Source of the DNA: Gilliamella sp. Choc4-2
GTDB lineage: Bacteria > Pseudomonadota > Gammaproteobacteria > Enterobacterales > Orbaceae
Length of the DNA stretch: 64,000 bases
Direction of reading: 5' to 3'
Assembly (NCBI RefSeq): GCF_001690355.1
Contig: NZ_LZHG01000044.1
Location: 1-64,000, forward strand
A program made the translations under genes and the position numbers. Positions 1-10,300 of the stretch are shown piece after piece. The notes under the pieces are model-generated. The model was not told the origin of the DNA, ran no database searches, and worked only from the letters and a program-made list of their open reading frames with translations. Within the stretch, counting starts at the first letter, position 1. Each line of letters opens with the position of its first letter.

Positions 1-360
1 CTGAATATCATGGGTATCCATTAAAAATACGAGTAGATAATGGACCAGAATTCACCGGAAAAACCTTTATAAACTGGGCTAAATCACATGATATAGCCAT
101 TGATTATATAAAGCCCGGTAGCCCTTATCAAAATGGTTACATTGAACGATTTAACCGGACTTATCGAACTGAAGTGTTAGATTTATATCTTTTTAACAAC
201 CTAGCGCAAGCAAGGAGAATAACCGAAGAATGGCTAACCATTTATAATACCGAAAGACCGCATGAGGCATTAAATAACATGACACCGATTGAGTATAAAA
301 CACTAAAACAAGCAGCTTAATTTTCTACGTGAGTTGTGTACTAAGTTTGGGGCATTTACA
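1..360 (+). mobile_element. IS3-family insertion sequence, right-hand end (cut by window edge)
   Basis: The 3' part of an IS3-type element. It contains the end of the transposase reading frame and then about 40 bp of terminal sequence ending in TTTACA near position 360. A related terminal sequence closes the decayed copy at about 58788, which is how the boundary was placed. Immediately beyond it the sequence switches to an integrase gene on the other strand, so the element sits inside that gene. The left end lies outside the window. The exact last base is uncertain by a few bases. Confidence 0.8.
3..320 (+). CDS. IS3-family transposase OrfB, C-terminal 105 residues (5' end outside window)
   Basis: This frame is open from the window edge to a TAA at 318-320. 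It encodes the C-terminal half of an rve-type DDE integrase core. Visible are the second catalytic aspartate in VDNGPEFTG and the catalytic glutamate in the block SPYQNGYIERFNRTYR, followed by the typical tail with IYNTERPHEAL and TPIEY. This architecture matches the IS3 family, probably near the IS407/IS2 groups (subgroup from memory). The protein would cut and join the ends of its own element. The visible part has no internal stop, so this copy may be intact and active, unlike the degenerate relative at 57.7-58.8 kb. Confidence 0.85.
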   Translation, partial: EYHGYPLKIRVDNGPEFTGKTFINWAKSHDIAIDYIKPGSPYQNGYIERFNRTYRTEVLDLYLFNNLAQARRITEEWLTIYNTERPHEALNNMTPIEYKTLKQAA

Positions 361-622
361 CATCCACTTTCTCGAATTTTTTTCAACTCTTGTAATTGTA
401 TACGAGCCTCAGCTAATTGCATTTGTGGAAAATAACCAATAGTCATTTCAACTAATTTACCATCAGTTCTTCGGTATCTATAATATAAACCGTTTTTTAC
501 CAGTTTTTGAACACTCAACTCTTAAACCACGATTTTCATTACAATCGGATAATACTTTACCATTCGGCTTTAGTTTTACTATAGCTTGATGTGATAATAC
601 CTTTTGATCACCATTTGCCATA
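358..622 (-). pseudogene. Tyrosine-recombinase (DUF4102-type) integrase, N-terminal remnant, frameshifted and interrupted by the IS
   Basis: Reading from ATG at 622 on the minus strand gives a start MANGDQKVLSHQ, then GLRVECSKTGKKRF, the classic arm-binding N-terminus of P4-type integrases. The frame stops at FIL*. Removing one A in the TTTATATTAT stretch restores YYRYRRTDGKLVEMTIGYFP and continues to QELKKIRESG, where the IS3 terminus begins. So there are two lesions: a single-base frameshift and an IS insertion. The catalytic domain is missing from the window. This is probably the relic of an integrative element or genomic island next to mutS. Confidence 0.85.
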
Positions 623-678
623 AAATAGCCCTCTGCTATGAACTAATAATCAGTTATAATAAAAAGATGATAACTATT

Positions 679-701
679 ATGTTATAACTAAATTATAACA
701 T
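679..701. repeat. Perfect 9-bp inverted repeat upstream of the broken integrase
   Basis: ATGTTATAA, a 5-bp spacer CTAAA, then TTATAACAT. It lies 57-79 bp upstream of the integrase start. Related AGTTATA/TTATAAC motifs occur nearby, at about 652-659 and 705-730. Placement suggests an autoregulatory operator or integrase arm-type sites, but this is inference only. Confidence 0.45.
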
Positions 702-838
702 ACCACTCATATTAGTTATACTTTTAGTTACACTAATGATTAAGAATCAGTGAGATTTTATGAGTTAAAATGATACTTAATGAGACCAATTTAATTTATC
801 AACATATTGAAATATAAATAAAAAACACAAATAACACT

Positions 839-3397
839 ATGAATGAAAATAAAAACTTCTCCGACCACACACCAATGATGCAACAATATCTCAAATTAAA
901 AGCAGAAAATCCCGATATTTTGCTTTTTTATCGCATGGGTGATTTTTATGAGATGTTTTATGATGATGCCAAGCGTGCCTCGCAACTTTTAGATATTTCG
1001 CTCACAAAGCGTGGTTCGTCAAATGGTGAACCAATTCCTATGGCGGGAGTGCCTTATCATGCGGTTGAAAGTTATTTAGCAAAGTTAATTGCACTAGGTG
1101 AATCAGTTGCTATTTGTGAACAGATTGGCGATCCAGCTACTAGTAAAGGACCAGTAGAACGAAAAATTGTCCGTATTGTAACTCCCGGTACAGTAAGTGA
1201 TGAGCTATTATTAGAAGATCGCAAAGACAATTTACTGGCATCAATTTGGCAATATAAAAATTATTACGGCTATGCCACACTCGATATCAGTTCAGGACGA
1301 TTTTATATTTTTGAATGTGACAATTTCGAGGAAATGCAAGCCGAATTACAACGTACAAGTCCTGTCGAATTACTATATCCAGAAGAATTTCAATCCATGC
1401 CATTAATTGAAAATAACTCTGGATTGCGCCGTCGTCCACAATGGGACTTTGATCTTGAAACAGCAAAACAACAGCTTAATCTACAATTTGGCACTAATGA
1501 TTTAATTGGATTTGGTGTGGAAGACTGTAATTATGCACTTTGTGCAGCTGGCTGTTTGTTACAATATGTTAAAGATACCCAACGCACTGCTCTACCTCAT
1601 ATACGTTCAATTGTCAAACAGTCGGCTTATGATTTTGTCGTGTTAGATGCCGCAACACGTCGTAATCTAGAAATCACCGAAAACCTATCTGGTGAAACTC
1701 AAAATACTGTAGTTGAAATACTTGATAAAACTCAAACACCAATGGGTAGCCGTATGCTTAAACGTTGGTTGCATTCACCAATTCGTAATCTGACTATATT
1801 ACAAAATCGACAACAAGCTATTGGCGAATTGCAAAATTATATTAATGAAGTTAATCCATTATTAAAACAAATTGGTGATTTGGAACGTATTTTAGCAAGA
1901 CTTGCATTACATACGGCTCGACCTCGTGATTTTGCTCGTTTACGTGATGCTTATAATTTATTACCACAACTACAAACACTACTAAGTGGTCTTACTTCAC
2001 CTGCGTTAATTAACTTGCGTAAAAAAATAAATCAATTTGACCGTATAGCCGAAATATTAAATCAGGCTATTGTTGAAACACCGCCGGCAATTATTCGTGA
2101 TGGTGGGGTTATTGCTACTGGTTATAATGCAGAACTAGACGAACTACGAAGTTTAGCGGATGGTGCAACCAATTATTTAGAACAGTTAGAAATCCGAGAA
2201 CGTGAAACCTTAGGCATTGACACCCTAAAAGTAGGCTTTAACGCCGTACATGGTTACTACATCCAAATCAGCCGTGGGCAAAGCCATTTGGCACCAATTC
2301 ATTATACTCGTCGTCAAACACTGAAAAATGTTGAGCGATATATCATCCCCGAACTTAAAGAGTACGAAGATAAAGTACTAACTTCCAAAGGACGAGCATT
2401 AGCACTCGAAAAGCAACTTTACGAACAGCTATTTGATCTATTAATGCCAGATCTAGCCACTATGCAAATCAGTGCTGAAGCCATTGCCGAACTTGATGTG
2501 CTTACCAACCTAGCGGAACGATCATTAACACTTAACTATCAAAAACCAACACTATCAACCGACTCAGGAATAGAAATTAAAGATGGCCGACATGTGGTGA
2601 TTGAGCAAGTTTTACAAACACCATTTATTGCAAACTCGCTCTCATTATTACCAAGCAGACGTATGTTAATTATTACGGGTCCAAACATGGGCGGTAAAAG
2701 TACTTATATGCGTCAAACTGCTTTAATTGTATTACTGTCTTATATTGGTAGCTTTGTCCCTGCTTCAAAAGCAGTCATTGGACCTATTGATCGCATTTTT
2801 ACACGTATTGGCGCTTCTGATGATTTGGCATCTGGACGCTCCACTTTTATGGTCGAAATGACCGAAACGGCTAACATTATGCACAATGCAACTCAACAAA
2901 GTTTAGTATTAATGGATGAAATTGGTCGAGGAACTTCAACATATGATGGGCTTTCATTAGCTTGGGCTTGTGCTGAAAATTTAGCAAATGAAATCAAATC
3001 AATGACGCTTTTTGCCACTCATTACTTTGAATTAACCCAATTACCCGAACATATGCAAGGTGTTTATAATATCCACTTTGATGCCATTGAACACGATAAT
3101 ACCGTTGCTTTTATCCACGAAGTATCTGAAGGCGCAGCGAGTAAAAGTTTTGGTATTGCTGTTGCTGGACTTGCCGGTGTGCCTAAGACAGTATTAAAGC
3201 GAGCTAAACAAAAATTGAAAGAGCTCGAGATTATTTCAAAACAAACGGCTAACAGTGGCGTTGCTCAATCTCAACTTTCTTTTATCAACGAACCTGAACC
3301 TTCGGAAGTTGAAGAAGCGTTAAAACAGATTGATCCTGATGCTTTAACACCAAAACAAGCATTAGAAATTTTATATCAATTAAAAAAGTTGGTGTGA
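839..3397 (+). CDS. mutS: DNA mismatch repair protein MutS
   Basis: MutS recognises base mismatches and small loops and recruits MutL to start methyl-directed repair. At 852 residues it has the normal full length. The mismatch-reading Phe-X-Glu motif lies in FYRMGDFYE around residues 36-38. The Walker [10 protein letters not shown] is at about 614-622, the Walker B region reads [10 protein letters not shown], and a C-terminal dimerisation tail is present. The start was chosen because [16 protein letters not shown] aligns with the E. coli N-terminus; the upstream ribosome-binding site is weak. It stands alone and is followed by a bidirectional terminator shared with dld. No lesion is visible, so this is presumably not a mutator allele. 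Confidence 0.98.
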   Translation: MNENKNFSDHTPMMQQYLKLKAENPDILLFYRMGDFYEMFYDDAKRASQLLDISLTKRGSSNGEPIPMAGVPYHAVESYLAKLIALGESVAICEQIGDPATSKGPVERKIVRIVTPGTVSDELLLEDRKDNLLASIWQYKNYYGYATLDISSGRFYIFECDNFEEMQAELQRTSPVELLYPEEFQSMPLIENNSGLRRRPQWDFDLETAKQQLNLQFGTNDLIGFGVEDCNYALCAAGCLLQYVKDTQRTALPHIRSIVKQSAYDFVVLDAATRRNLEITENLSGETQNTVVEILDKTQTPMGSRMLKRWLHSPIRNLTILQNRQQAIGELQNYINEVNPLLKQIGDLERILARLALHTARPRDFARLRDAYNLLPQLQTLLSGLTSPALINLRKKINQFDRIAEILNQAIVETPPAIIRDGGVIATGYNAELDELRSLADGATNYLEQLEIRERETLGIDTLKVGFNAVHGYYIQISRGQSHLAPIHYTRRQTLKNVERYIIPELKEYEDKVLTSKGRALALEKQLYEQLFDLLMPDLATMQISAEAIAELDVLTNLAERSLTLNYQKPTLSTDSGIEIKDGRHVVIEQVLQTPFIANSLSLLPSRRMLIITGPNMGGKSTYMRQTALIVLLSYIGSFVPASKAVIGPIDRIFTRIGASDDLASGRSTFMVEMTETANIMHNATQQSLVLMDEIGRGTSTYDGLSLAWACAENLANEIKSMTLFATHYFELTQLPEHMQGVYNIHFDAIEHDNTVAFIHEVSEGAASKSFGIAVAGLAGVPKTVLKRAKQKLKELEIISKQTANSGVAQSQLSFINEPEPSEVEEALKQIDPDALTPKQALEILYQLKKLV

Positions 3398-3436
3398 TCA
3401 AATAACTGCTAATTGTTCTATTGTGATGTTATTCTG

Positions 3437-3473
3437 AAAAAACCGCTAGATGTGATTTCGAGCGGTTGGTTTT
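3437..3473. terminator. Bidirectional Rho-independent terminator between mutS and dld
   Basis: AACCGCT at 3441-3447 pairs with AGCGGTT at 3461-3467. The stem is flanked by A-rich sequence on the left and GGTTTT on the right, so it can end both convergent transcripts. Confidence 0.75.
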
Positions 3474-3495
3474 AAGTATCTAGAATTTAAAAAAA

Positions 3496-5193
3496 TTAAG
3501 CCCAATTTTTCTTCTTAGATGTTTTACCGATGCCCGGATTAAGGCTGTTTGTAGGATCAAGCTCTTGATAGAATTTTTTCAAATCCTCATTGGCATGATA
3601 CAAATGCCCCACATTGTGCTCGGCTGGATATTGCGCACCACGCTGATCAAGCAATGCTAAAATCTCTTCTTTAACTTTATCGCAATCCACCCCTTTTTTA
3701 GCTATATAATCTTGATGAAATACATAACAGAAAAAATGCCCATAATACATTTTATAAATAAATTTCTGATCAATATTATCTGGTAGCGTCTCAAACCAAT
3801 CGGTATCATTGCGTCGTAATGCAATATCTAATGCAACAATGTTTTCCACTGTTTTACTATGTACATTGCGATATGCCGTTGCAGCACCTGCTGCTGCAAA
3901 ACGGTGTAACATTGCGGCTTCGGCTTCTTTTTCATCACATAAAAAGTAATTACCATTTTTATTTTGAAAATAATCTTTTAAAAAAGCCTCGGCTTCTGCA
4001 ATCCCATCATCTGCCATTTTTAAAATAAGGTGATGTTCATAACGATCACGATAATCACGCATTGATTTTGGTAAATGATTTGGCAAAAATTTGCAAGCAA
4101 AGATAGAAAACCGATCCGAAAAATTCTTTGGAAAAAATGGAATTTTAGCGGTAACACGATCAACAAAGTTCTTAAACACAAACATGCGTGGCATCATATC
4201 TGTACCTAACTTTTTAATGGCTAAAAAGGTCGGTTTCCCATAAACTGCGGCAATATCAAAAGCCACGCGATGTATATATTCGCCCGACACAGGCAAGGTT
4301 TTAAATTGGCTTAAAATGTGGCGACGAATACCATTTAATTCATTAATATCATTTGTACCAATATAAAATACGGCTGATTTTTTCTCTAACGGAAATGTAT
4401 CAAGGCGCACAGCAAATACCATTAATCTACCAGCACTACCTGATGCTTCATAATGACGAGCAGGATCAGCATTAAATCTAGCAGGAGTATCGGCATCTAC
4501 TTCACGAACATGCTCACAATAATGGTGATCATGGCCTAAACCAGCATCATGTTTAATATCCTTATCAGTATAAGTATGATTTTGAAGATTCTGTAAAATT
4601 GTTTCTGGTTCATCACCCAATTCTATACCTAAATGATTAACTAAACGCAATTGCCCTTGCGCATCTAATTGAGCAAACACCGCCATTTGAGTATACGCAG
4701 GTCCACGCTGAATCAGTGCTCCACCCGAATTATTACATACACCCCCCATCACAGAAGCGCCAATGCAAGATGAACCTATAACCGAATGCGGACCTCGATG
4801 ATATTTTTTTAATTCCTTTTCTAGACGAAAAAGTGTGCTACCTGGCAAGCAGACAACTTGTTCACCATTTTCTATCACTTTAATACTATCTAAGCGACGA
4901 GTACTAACAATAACAACAGGACGATCATAGCCATTACCATCAGGCGTTGAACCACCAGTTAATCCAGTATTTGCGGATTGTGTGATAACAATCACATCCG
5001 CTTCAACACACGCCTTTAACACCTGCCACTGTTCAACTAACGTTCCCGGCAAAACAACGGCCAATGCATCACCTTCACCAAAGCGAATACCTTGACGATA
5101 AGGTAATGTACGAGAAGAATCTGTTAAAGTATGTTTTTTACCTACAATACTTTGCAACTTTTCAACAAGCTTTTTTGTTGTATACATACTCAT
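3496..5193 (-). CDS. dld: Quinone-dependent D-lactate dehydrogenase
   Basis: A peripheral inner-membrane FAD enzyme that oxidises D-lactate to pyruvate and passes electrons to the quinone pool. The 565-residue product aligns with E. coli Dld. Visible are the N-terminal FAD-binding block (TQSANTGLTGGSTPDGN, then SVIGSSCIGASVMGG and NNSGG), the membrane-association region in the middle, and a C-terminal lobe with EHNVGHLYHA. The frame extends seven codons upstream, but ATG at 5193 has AAGGAA about 8 bp before it and matches the family N-terminus. It is monocistronic and converges on mutS. A perfect palindrome lies just upstream (5219-5233). Confidence 0.95.
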   Translation of the reverse strand: MSMYTTKKLVEKLQSIVGKKHTLTDSSRTLPYRQGIRFGEGDALAVVLPGTLVEQWQVLKACVEADVIVITQSANTGLTGGSTPDGNGYDRPVVIVSTRRLDSIKVIENGEQVVCLPGSTLFRLEKELKKYHRGPHSVIGSSCIGASVMGGVCNNSGGALIQRGPAYTQMAVFAQLDAQGQLRLVNHLGIELGDEPETILQNLQNHTYTDKDIKHDAGLGHDHHYCEHVREVDADTPARFNADPARHYEASGSAGRLMVFAVRLDTFPLEKKSAVFYIGTNDINELNGIRRHILSQFKTLPVSGEYIHRVAFDIAAVYGKPTFLAIKKLGTDMMPRMFVFKNFVDRVTAKIPFFPKNFSDRFSIFACKFLPNHLPKSMRDYRDRYEHHLILKMADDGIAEAEAFLKDYFQNKNGNYFLCDEKEAEAAMLHRFAAAGAATAYRNVHSKTVENIVALDIALRRNDTDWFETLPDNIDQKFIYKMYYGHFFCYVFHQDYIAKKGVDCDKVKEEILALLDQRGAQYPAEHNVGHLYHANEDLKKFYQELDPTNSLNPGIGKTSKKKNWA

Positions 5194-5218
5194 AGATATT
5201 TCCTTAAATCGCAAATGG

Positions 5219-5233
5219 ATATTGACTCAATAT
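5219..5233. promoter_or_regulatory. Candidate operator upstream of dld
   Basis: Perfect odd-length palindrome ATATTGA-C-TCAATAT, 26 bp before the chosen dld start. Its position over the likely promoter or leader suits a repressor site. The cognate regulator is not identifiable here. Confidence 0.4.
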
Positions 5234-5556
5234 TGCCTATACTATAACCATTTTAACTTATTAGAAAGTAATTCCGTTATCTTTAATTTTTAAGAAAGAA
5301 CTAATCGCTTCCATATAGCAATTAAAACTTTTTAATAGTCGACAATTATTTGATAACAAATAGTTACTGTGTGAACTCATAACATGTTGAATATATAATA
5401 AAGGGTAGATAAATATAAAAAGCCTTTTATTGTTATAAATAACTGCATAATAATATTCATTAATTCATTATTAGGGTAATTTAAGAGATAAAAATCAGTA
5501 CAAAGTTGTGATTATTTGCTATGATATTGTTAAATTAAGGAAAAATAATTAATCTA

Positions 5557-6972
5557 ATGAAGCATTTTATTACTTTATCGCTAATACCAATATTGATATT
5601 CACACCATTTGATCTTTATGCTGATGATTTTAGCCAACATCATTTTTCATTAATTTGGTGCATTCCATTTGCTGGAACTTTAATTTCCATTGCTTTATTA
5701 CCATTAATCACTCCGCGTATTTGGCATCATCATTATGGAAAAATCATTATTTTCTGGGTATTACTATTTATGATATCGGCTTTTTATTGTTTTGGATATC
5801 AAACCACGATAGAGATGATTACTCATGCAATATTAGCAGAATATATTCCTTTTATTTTATTACTAATGGCTTTGTTTACGGTTTCAGGTGGTATTTTCAT
5901 TAAAAGTGAAATCATCAGTACACCAGAATTAAATGTTAGCTTGTTAGCAATCGGTACTTTATTAGCATCAATCATGGGGACAACAGGAGCAGCCATGGTA
6001 ATGATACGCCCACTAATTAGAGCAAATCGTAATCGAAAACAAGCTGTTCATATTATTATCTTCTTTATCTTTTTAGTTGCTAATATAGGCGGAGGATTAA
6101 CACCACTTGGTGATCCGCCATTGTTTATCGGATTTTTAAAAGGTATCGATTTTTTCTGGACTGTTAAAAATATGTTGTTACCCGTTTTGTTGAGTTCATT
6201 GTTATTGCTGACTATTTTTTATTTTATTGATCGCTACTATTTCCAATTACAATACAACAGTATTAAATTGATTACAATTATAAAAACAAATAAATCCATT
6301 AAGCTATATGGTATAAAAAATATCTTTTTATTAGCTATGATTATAACCATGGTTTTATTATCAGGACTTTGGCAAACCTCATTAGGGATAACTATTTTGG
6401 ATACTCATCTTAGTTTATCTAGTCTTATAAGAGATATTTTTTTTATAATTATCACCATCACTTCTACATTCATTACTTCAAAATCAATTCGAGCTAGTAA
6501 TGATTTTAATTGGGAACCAATTGTTGAAGTAGCTAAACTATTTCTCGGTATATTTATCACTATTGTACCAGTGCTTGCGATTTTAAGAGCAGGAAACAAT
6601 GGTGCATTATCCTCACTTGTATCATTAGTCAATAACCAACAAGGTCAACCAATTAATAGTATGTATTTTTGGTTTTCAGGATTACTATCTAGTTTCTTAG
6701 ACAATGCACCAACTTACCTGGTATTTTTTAACTTGGCATCGGGCAATGCGGTAACCTTGATGACTACACTTGAAAAAACCTTATTAGCCATATCAATAGG
6801 GTCAGTTTTTATGGGAGCACTTAGCTATATTGGCAATGCCCCAAACCTTATGGTTAAAAGTATTGCTATCCAAAATAAAATTAACATGCCTAGTTTTTTT
6901 GGCTACATGAAATGGTCCATTGGAATATTAACTCCAGTATTCGCAATCAACAACTTGTTATTTTTTTTATAA
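5557..6972 (+). CDS. NhaD/ArsB (ion transporter) superfamily membrane protein, probable Na+/H+ antiporter or carboxylate carrier
   Basis: A polytopic inner-membrane protein of 471 residues with about a dozen hydrophobic segments. The first (MKHFITLSLIPILIF) may be a signal or first membrane helix. The conserved motif NIGGGLTPLGDPPLFIGF and the C-terminal counterpart SSFLDNAPTYLVFFN are hallmarks of the ion-transporter superfamily that includes NhaD antiporters and the CitMHS-like group. Many genomes label such genes sodium:proton antiporter, but the transported ion or acid cannot be read from sequence. The gene precedes the first autotransporter by 378 bp in the same direction. A decayed second copy of its C-terminal part lies downstream at 11.6-12.0 kb. 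Confidence 0.8.
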   Translation: MKHFITLSLIPILIFTPFDLYADDFSQHHFSLIWCIPFAGTLISIALLPLITPRIWHHHYGKIIIFWVLLFMISAFYCFGYQTTIEMITHAILAEYIPFILLLMALFTVSGGIFIKSEIISTPELNVSLLAIGTLLASIMGTTGAAMVMIRPLIRANRNRKQAVHIIIFFIFLVANIGGGLTPLGDPPLFIGFLKGIDFFWTVKNMLLPVLLSSLLLLTIFYFIDRYYFQLQYNSIKLITIIKTNKSIKLYGIKNIFLLAMIITMVLLSGLWQTSLGITILDTHLSLSSLIRDIFFIIITITSTFITSKSIRASNDFNWEPIVEVAKLFLGIFITIVPVLAILRAGNNGALSSLVSLVNNQQGQPINSMYFWFSGLLSSFLDNAPTYLVFFNLASGNAVTLMTTLEKTLLAISIGSVFMGALSYIGNAPNLMVKSIAIQNKINMPSFFGYMKWSIGILTPVFAINNLLFFL

Positions 6973-6977
6973 CCAAC

Positions 6978-7007
6978 AGTGGTATGAGTATCAGTGACAC
7001 CACTTTT
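6978..7007 (+). terminator. Likely terminator after the transporter gene
   Basis: AGTGGT at 6978-6983 pairs with ACCACT at 6999-7004, followed by TTT. A short stem with a short U tract, so only moderately convincing. Confidence 0.45.
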
Positions 7008-7350
7008 GGTATTACTTGCTTATGCAACCTAATAAAACTTTTATTTTATAAACAACTCACCTATGCCTAAAAATCACACACTCAAACATAAAAATAATAT
7101 TTTTATATACATATGAAATAAATAACAATAAGATAGTCCACCTTTAACAGATAAATAACAATTTAATCAATTTATATACATATATTACGTTTTATTATCA
7201 TTTAATGGTAAAAATCTAATTAATATCCTTTATTTTAATTAAAACAATTACTATCGTTAATTAATAATAATCAAAAATAACTGAGAACTTTTTTTAAATA
7301 AGTTCAAATAAAGTTAGATACAGAAGTAATTTTTATCTATAGGTGAGGAT

Positions 7351-10300
7351 ATGAACAAAGTTTACAAAATAGTCTGGCATACATCTAAGCGACAATGGGT
7401 TGTTGTTTCAGAGCTAGCAAAAAAGGGAAAAACTAAAAGCATCAAACTGTTAGCAGTAACTGCACTAGCTACTCTTTCTGCTAATACAATGGCTAGCCCA
7501 TGTACTGCAAGCGATCCAACTAAGATCAATATTAGCGGTAGTAGCTGCGAGCTTAACGAAGATAGTTACACAGGAACAGAAACTAAAGGTAAAGACAATA
7601 AAGTAATTTCCGTTGATAACGGAGGAAAAGTTACCTTTAAACCAACTAGTGGTAAGGTAACAATTACTAGCCAAAACCAAAATCATGCATTAGTGATTGG
7701 TACAGCAGAGCCTTACCCTGGACAATCTCCTGTGAACAATCGACCAAGTTCTGGTGGGGTAATTACCGTGGATGGCGATTTAAGCATTAATGTTAGCGCT
7801 AAAACTATGCCGCCAGATGAGACAAAAAAACAATACCGACCAAGCAGTATCTTAATAGGCGATAATAGTGAATTAATTGTTAATGGAAAATTGAATATCA
7901 ACCATTCAAATCATTGGGCTGATAAAAATGATCAAAACCAAGCAGAATATGGAACTGGAGCACCTATTGATGTATCTTTGGCTAATGCACACTCAGCAAA
8001 AATTATAGTAAAAGATGAAACAAATATAAAATCAGATGGTGATGGCATTCGAAATGGTTCAGAGCAAAATAATACCCAATTTGGTGGAGATCTTAATTTT
8101 AAAAAAGATGTAGAGATTGAAGCAAATTATATAGGCTTAAAAAATAGTGCAGGTAATATAATTTTTGATGAAAACCTCAACATCTCTATAGAAAGAGGGA
8201 AAGCAATAGTCCAAACTTCTGGCTTGATCCATGCTAAAGGTGATCTTAACTTAAAATCATCAATATTAGAAGGAAACTATAACTCCATGGATATTTATGG
8301 TGGCGAGATTAAAATTGATGGAACAACCAACATTGATTCACATGGTTCTGGAGATCAATGGTATGCTTCTGGTACATCATTATATGTTTCGGGTAATAGT
8401 AAGGTTACTTTTGGCTCAGAACTTAATGCAACTACACATGGTGAAGGTAAACCAGAGCATAAAAATGCTGGCATTGGTGACGTTATAAAAATACAAAATG
8501 AAGGAGAAGTTAGCTTAGCTACTAAAACGTTGTTTAATGCCGAAGGTTCTGGTAATGGTATAAATATGAGTCAAAAATCTAAATTGAACCTTAACCAAGA
8601 AACAATTATCAACACTAAAGAAGGCGATGGTATTAACATTGACGGTGGCACCATAAGCAGTGATAAAGCTAACCTATTAGCTATCACAACTAATGGTAAA
8701 GGTAACGCAATTAACATGAGAGATGGCATAGTTAACTTAGCTGCTAATACCACCCTTACCACTAATGATACTGGTCATGGTATTAAAATATCAAACGGCA
8801 CCTTAAACTTGAATAAACAAACTACTATTCATGCAAACGATGGTAATGGTATTCATGTTGAAGGCGGAAACATCATCGCTGCTGAAGATTCACAATTAGA
8901 CATTATCGCATCAGAAGCTAAAGCCATATACCTATCTGATGGAACTCTGATGTTAAAAGACACTAATATTACTAAAAATAATGCTGGAACAGCAATTGAA
9001 TTGGCGGGTGGTACTCTATCTAATCTAGGTAAACTTACCTTCGAAAAAGCCGATGATAAAGCAGCTTTACATAGTACAGTTCAATTAGGTCAAATCGCTA
9101 CATTTAATAATAGTGGTAGCCTAGATATCAGTAAGGTGAATAATATCGAAGCTATTATCCAGCATGATGGAACCGGTACATTGCAAATAAACAATACTAA
9201 AAATGGGATATTGGCCTCAGATAGCGGCAATATCTTCACTAATACCTCTACAGGCACCATTGTAGCTAATAATGCAGGGATCTTGTCTGGTAAAATTGAA
9301 ACCAGTGATGGTATCATTAATCTAAATAATACTGGTGTTTGGGAAACGACTGAACATTCTAAGCTGACAAACGTGACTAATTCAGGTACTATTCATTTCA
9401 AACACTTACCATCGCTAGTCCGTAATACTAGTGAATTTTTTACTATTGATATTACAGGCGATTATGTCGGTCAAAATGGTGTAGTGAAAATGCATACTGT
9501 ATGGAATGCGCCTAGTGGCGAAAGCGAAGCCAACTCCGAATCAGATGTTTTAAACATTGCCGGTACAGCCAAAGGTATTACTACTATTATTCCAGTATCT
9601 AATGATGGTACAGAAAAAATCATCGATGGTGATGTACAAGAAGTTGAAAAACTAATAAATACTATTCCAGTAGTCAATGTTGCTAATAGTGGAGCAGAAG
9701 TTGCTTTTATTGGTACAGCTCAAACTACAGGTGCAACAGAAGTTCAGTTAGCTAAACGTACTGTAGATAACCATGATGAATATTTCTGGACAACACAAAT
9801 AAAATCGGATACTGGAAATGTAGCCGCCATGAATGCAAAATCGAATATAGCCATTTATGCAGATGCAGTTGCTGGTTATACGCTTATGCCTAGCGTTAAC
9901 TTTGAACAAGGATTTTCAAGTTTGGCAAATCTAAGAGAACGCCGTGGTGATATCTATTGCTTAAATTGTGCTACAGATAATAATCAAAACACTTGGGCGC
10001 GTATTTTCGGTAAGCATCAGAAACAAGATGGAAAAACACGTTTAAATCTGAATACAAATATTTATGGTTTACAAATAGGACATGATTTCTTAGTTACACC
10101 GACTGGTAATAATGGCCTTAGCTTGCTAGGTGGCTACATATCTTATACAAGAGCCAACACTGATTTTTCAGATAGATACCATGCTAGAAATGGTATCGTT
10201 ATCGGCAACAAAAAAACTGGTAAAGGTGAGTCTGATAGTTTTAGCTTAGGTATAACAAATACTTATTACTCTGGCACTGGCACTTATATTGACCTAGTGG

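Noticed and set aside
303-518. 71-residue open frame as an independent gene
   Set aside because: Its C-terminal end is read from the IS terminus and the rest is the frameshifted integrase, so it is part of a pseudogene.
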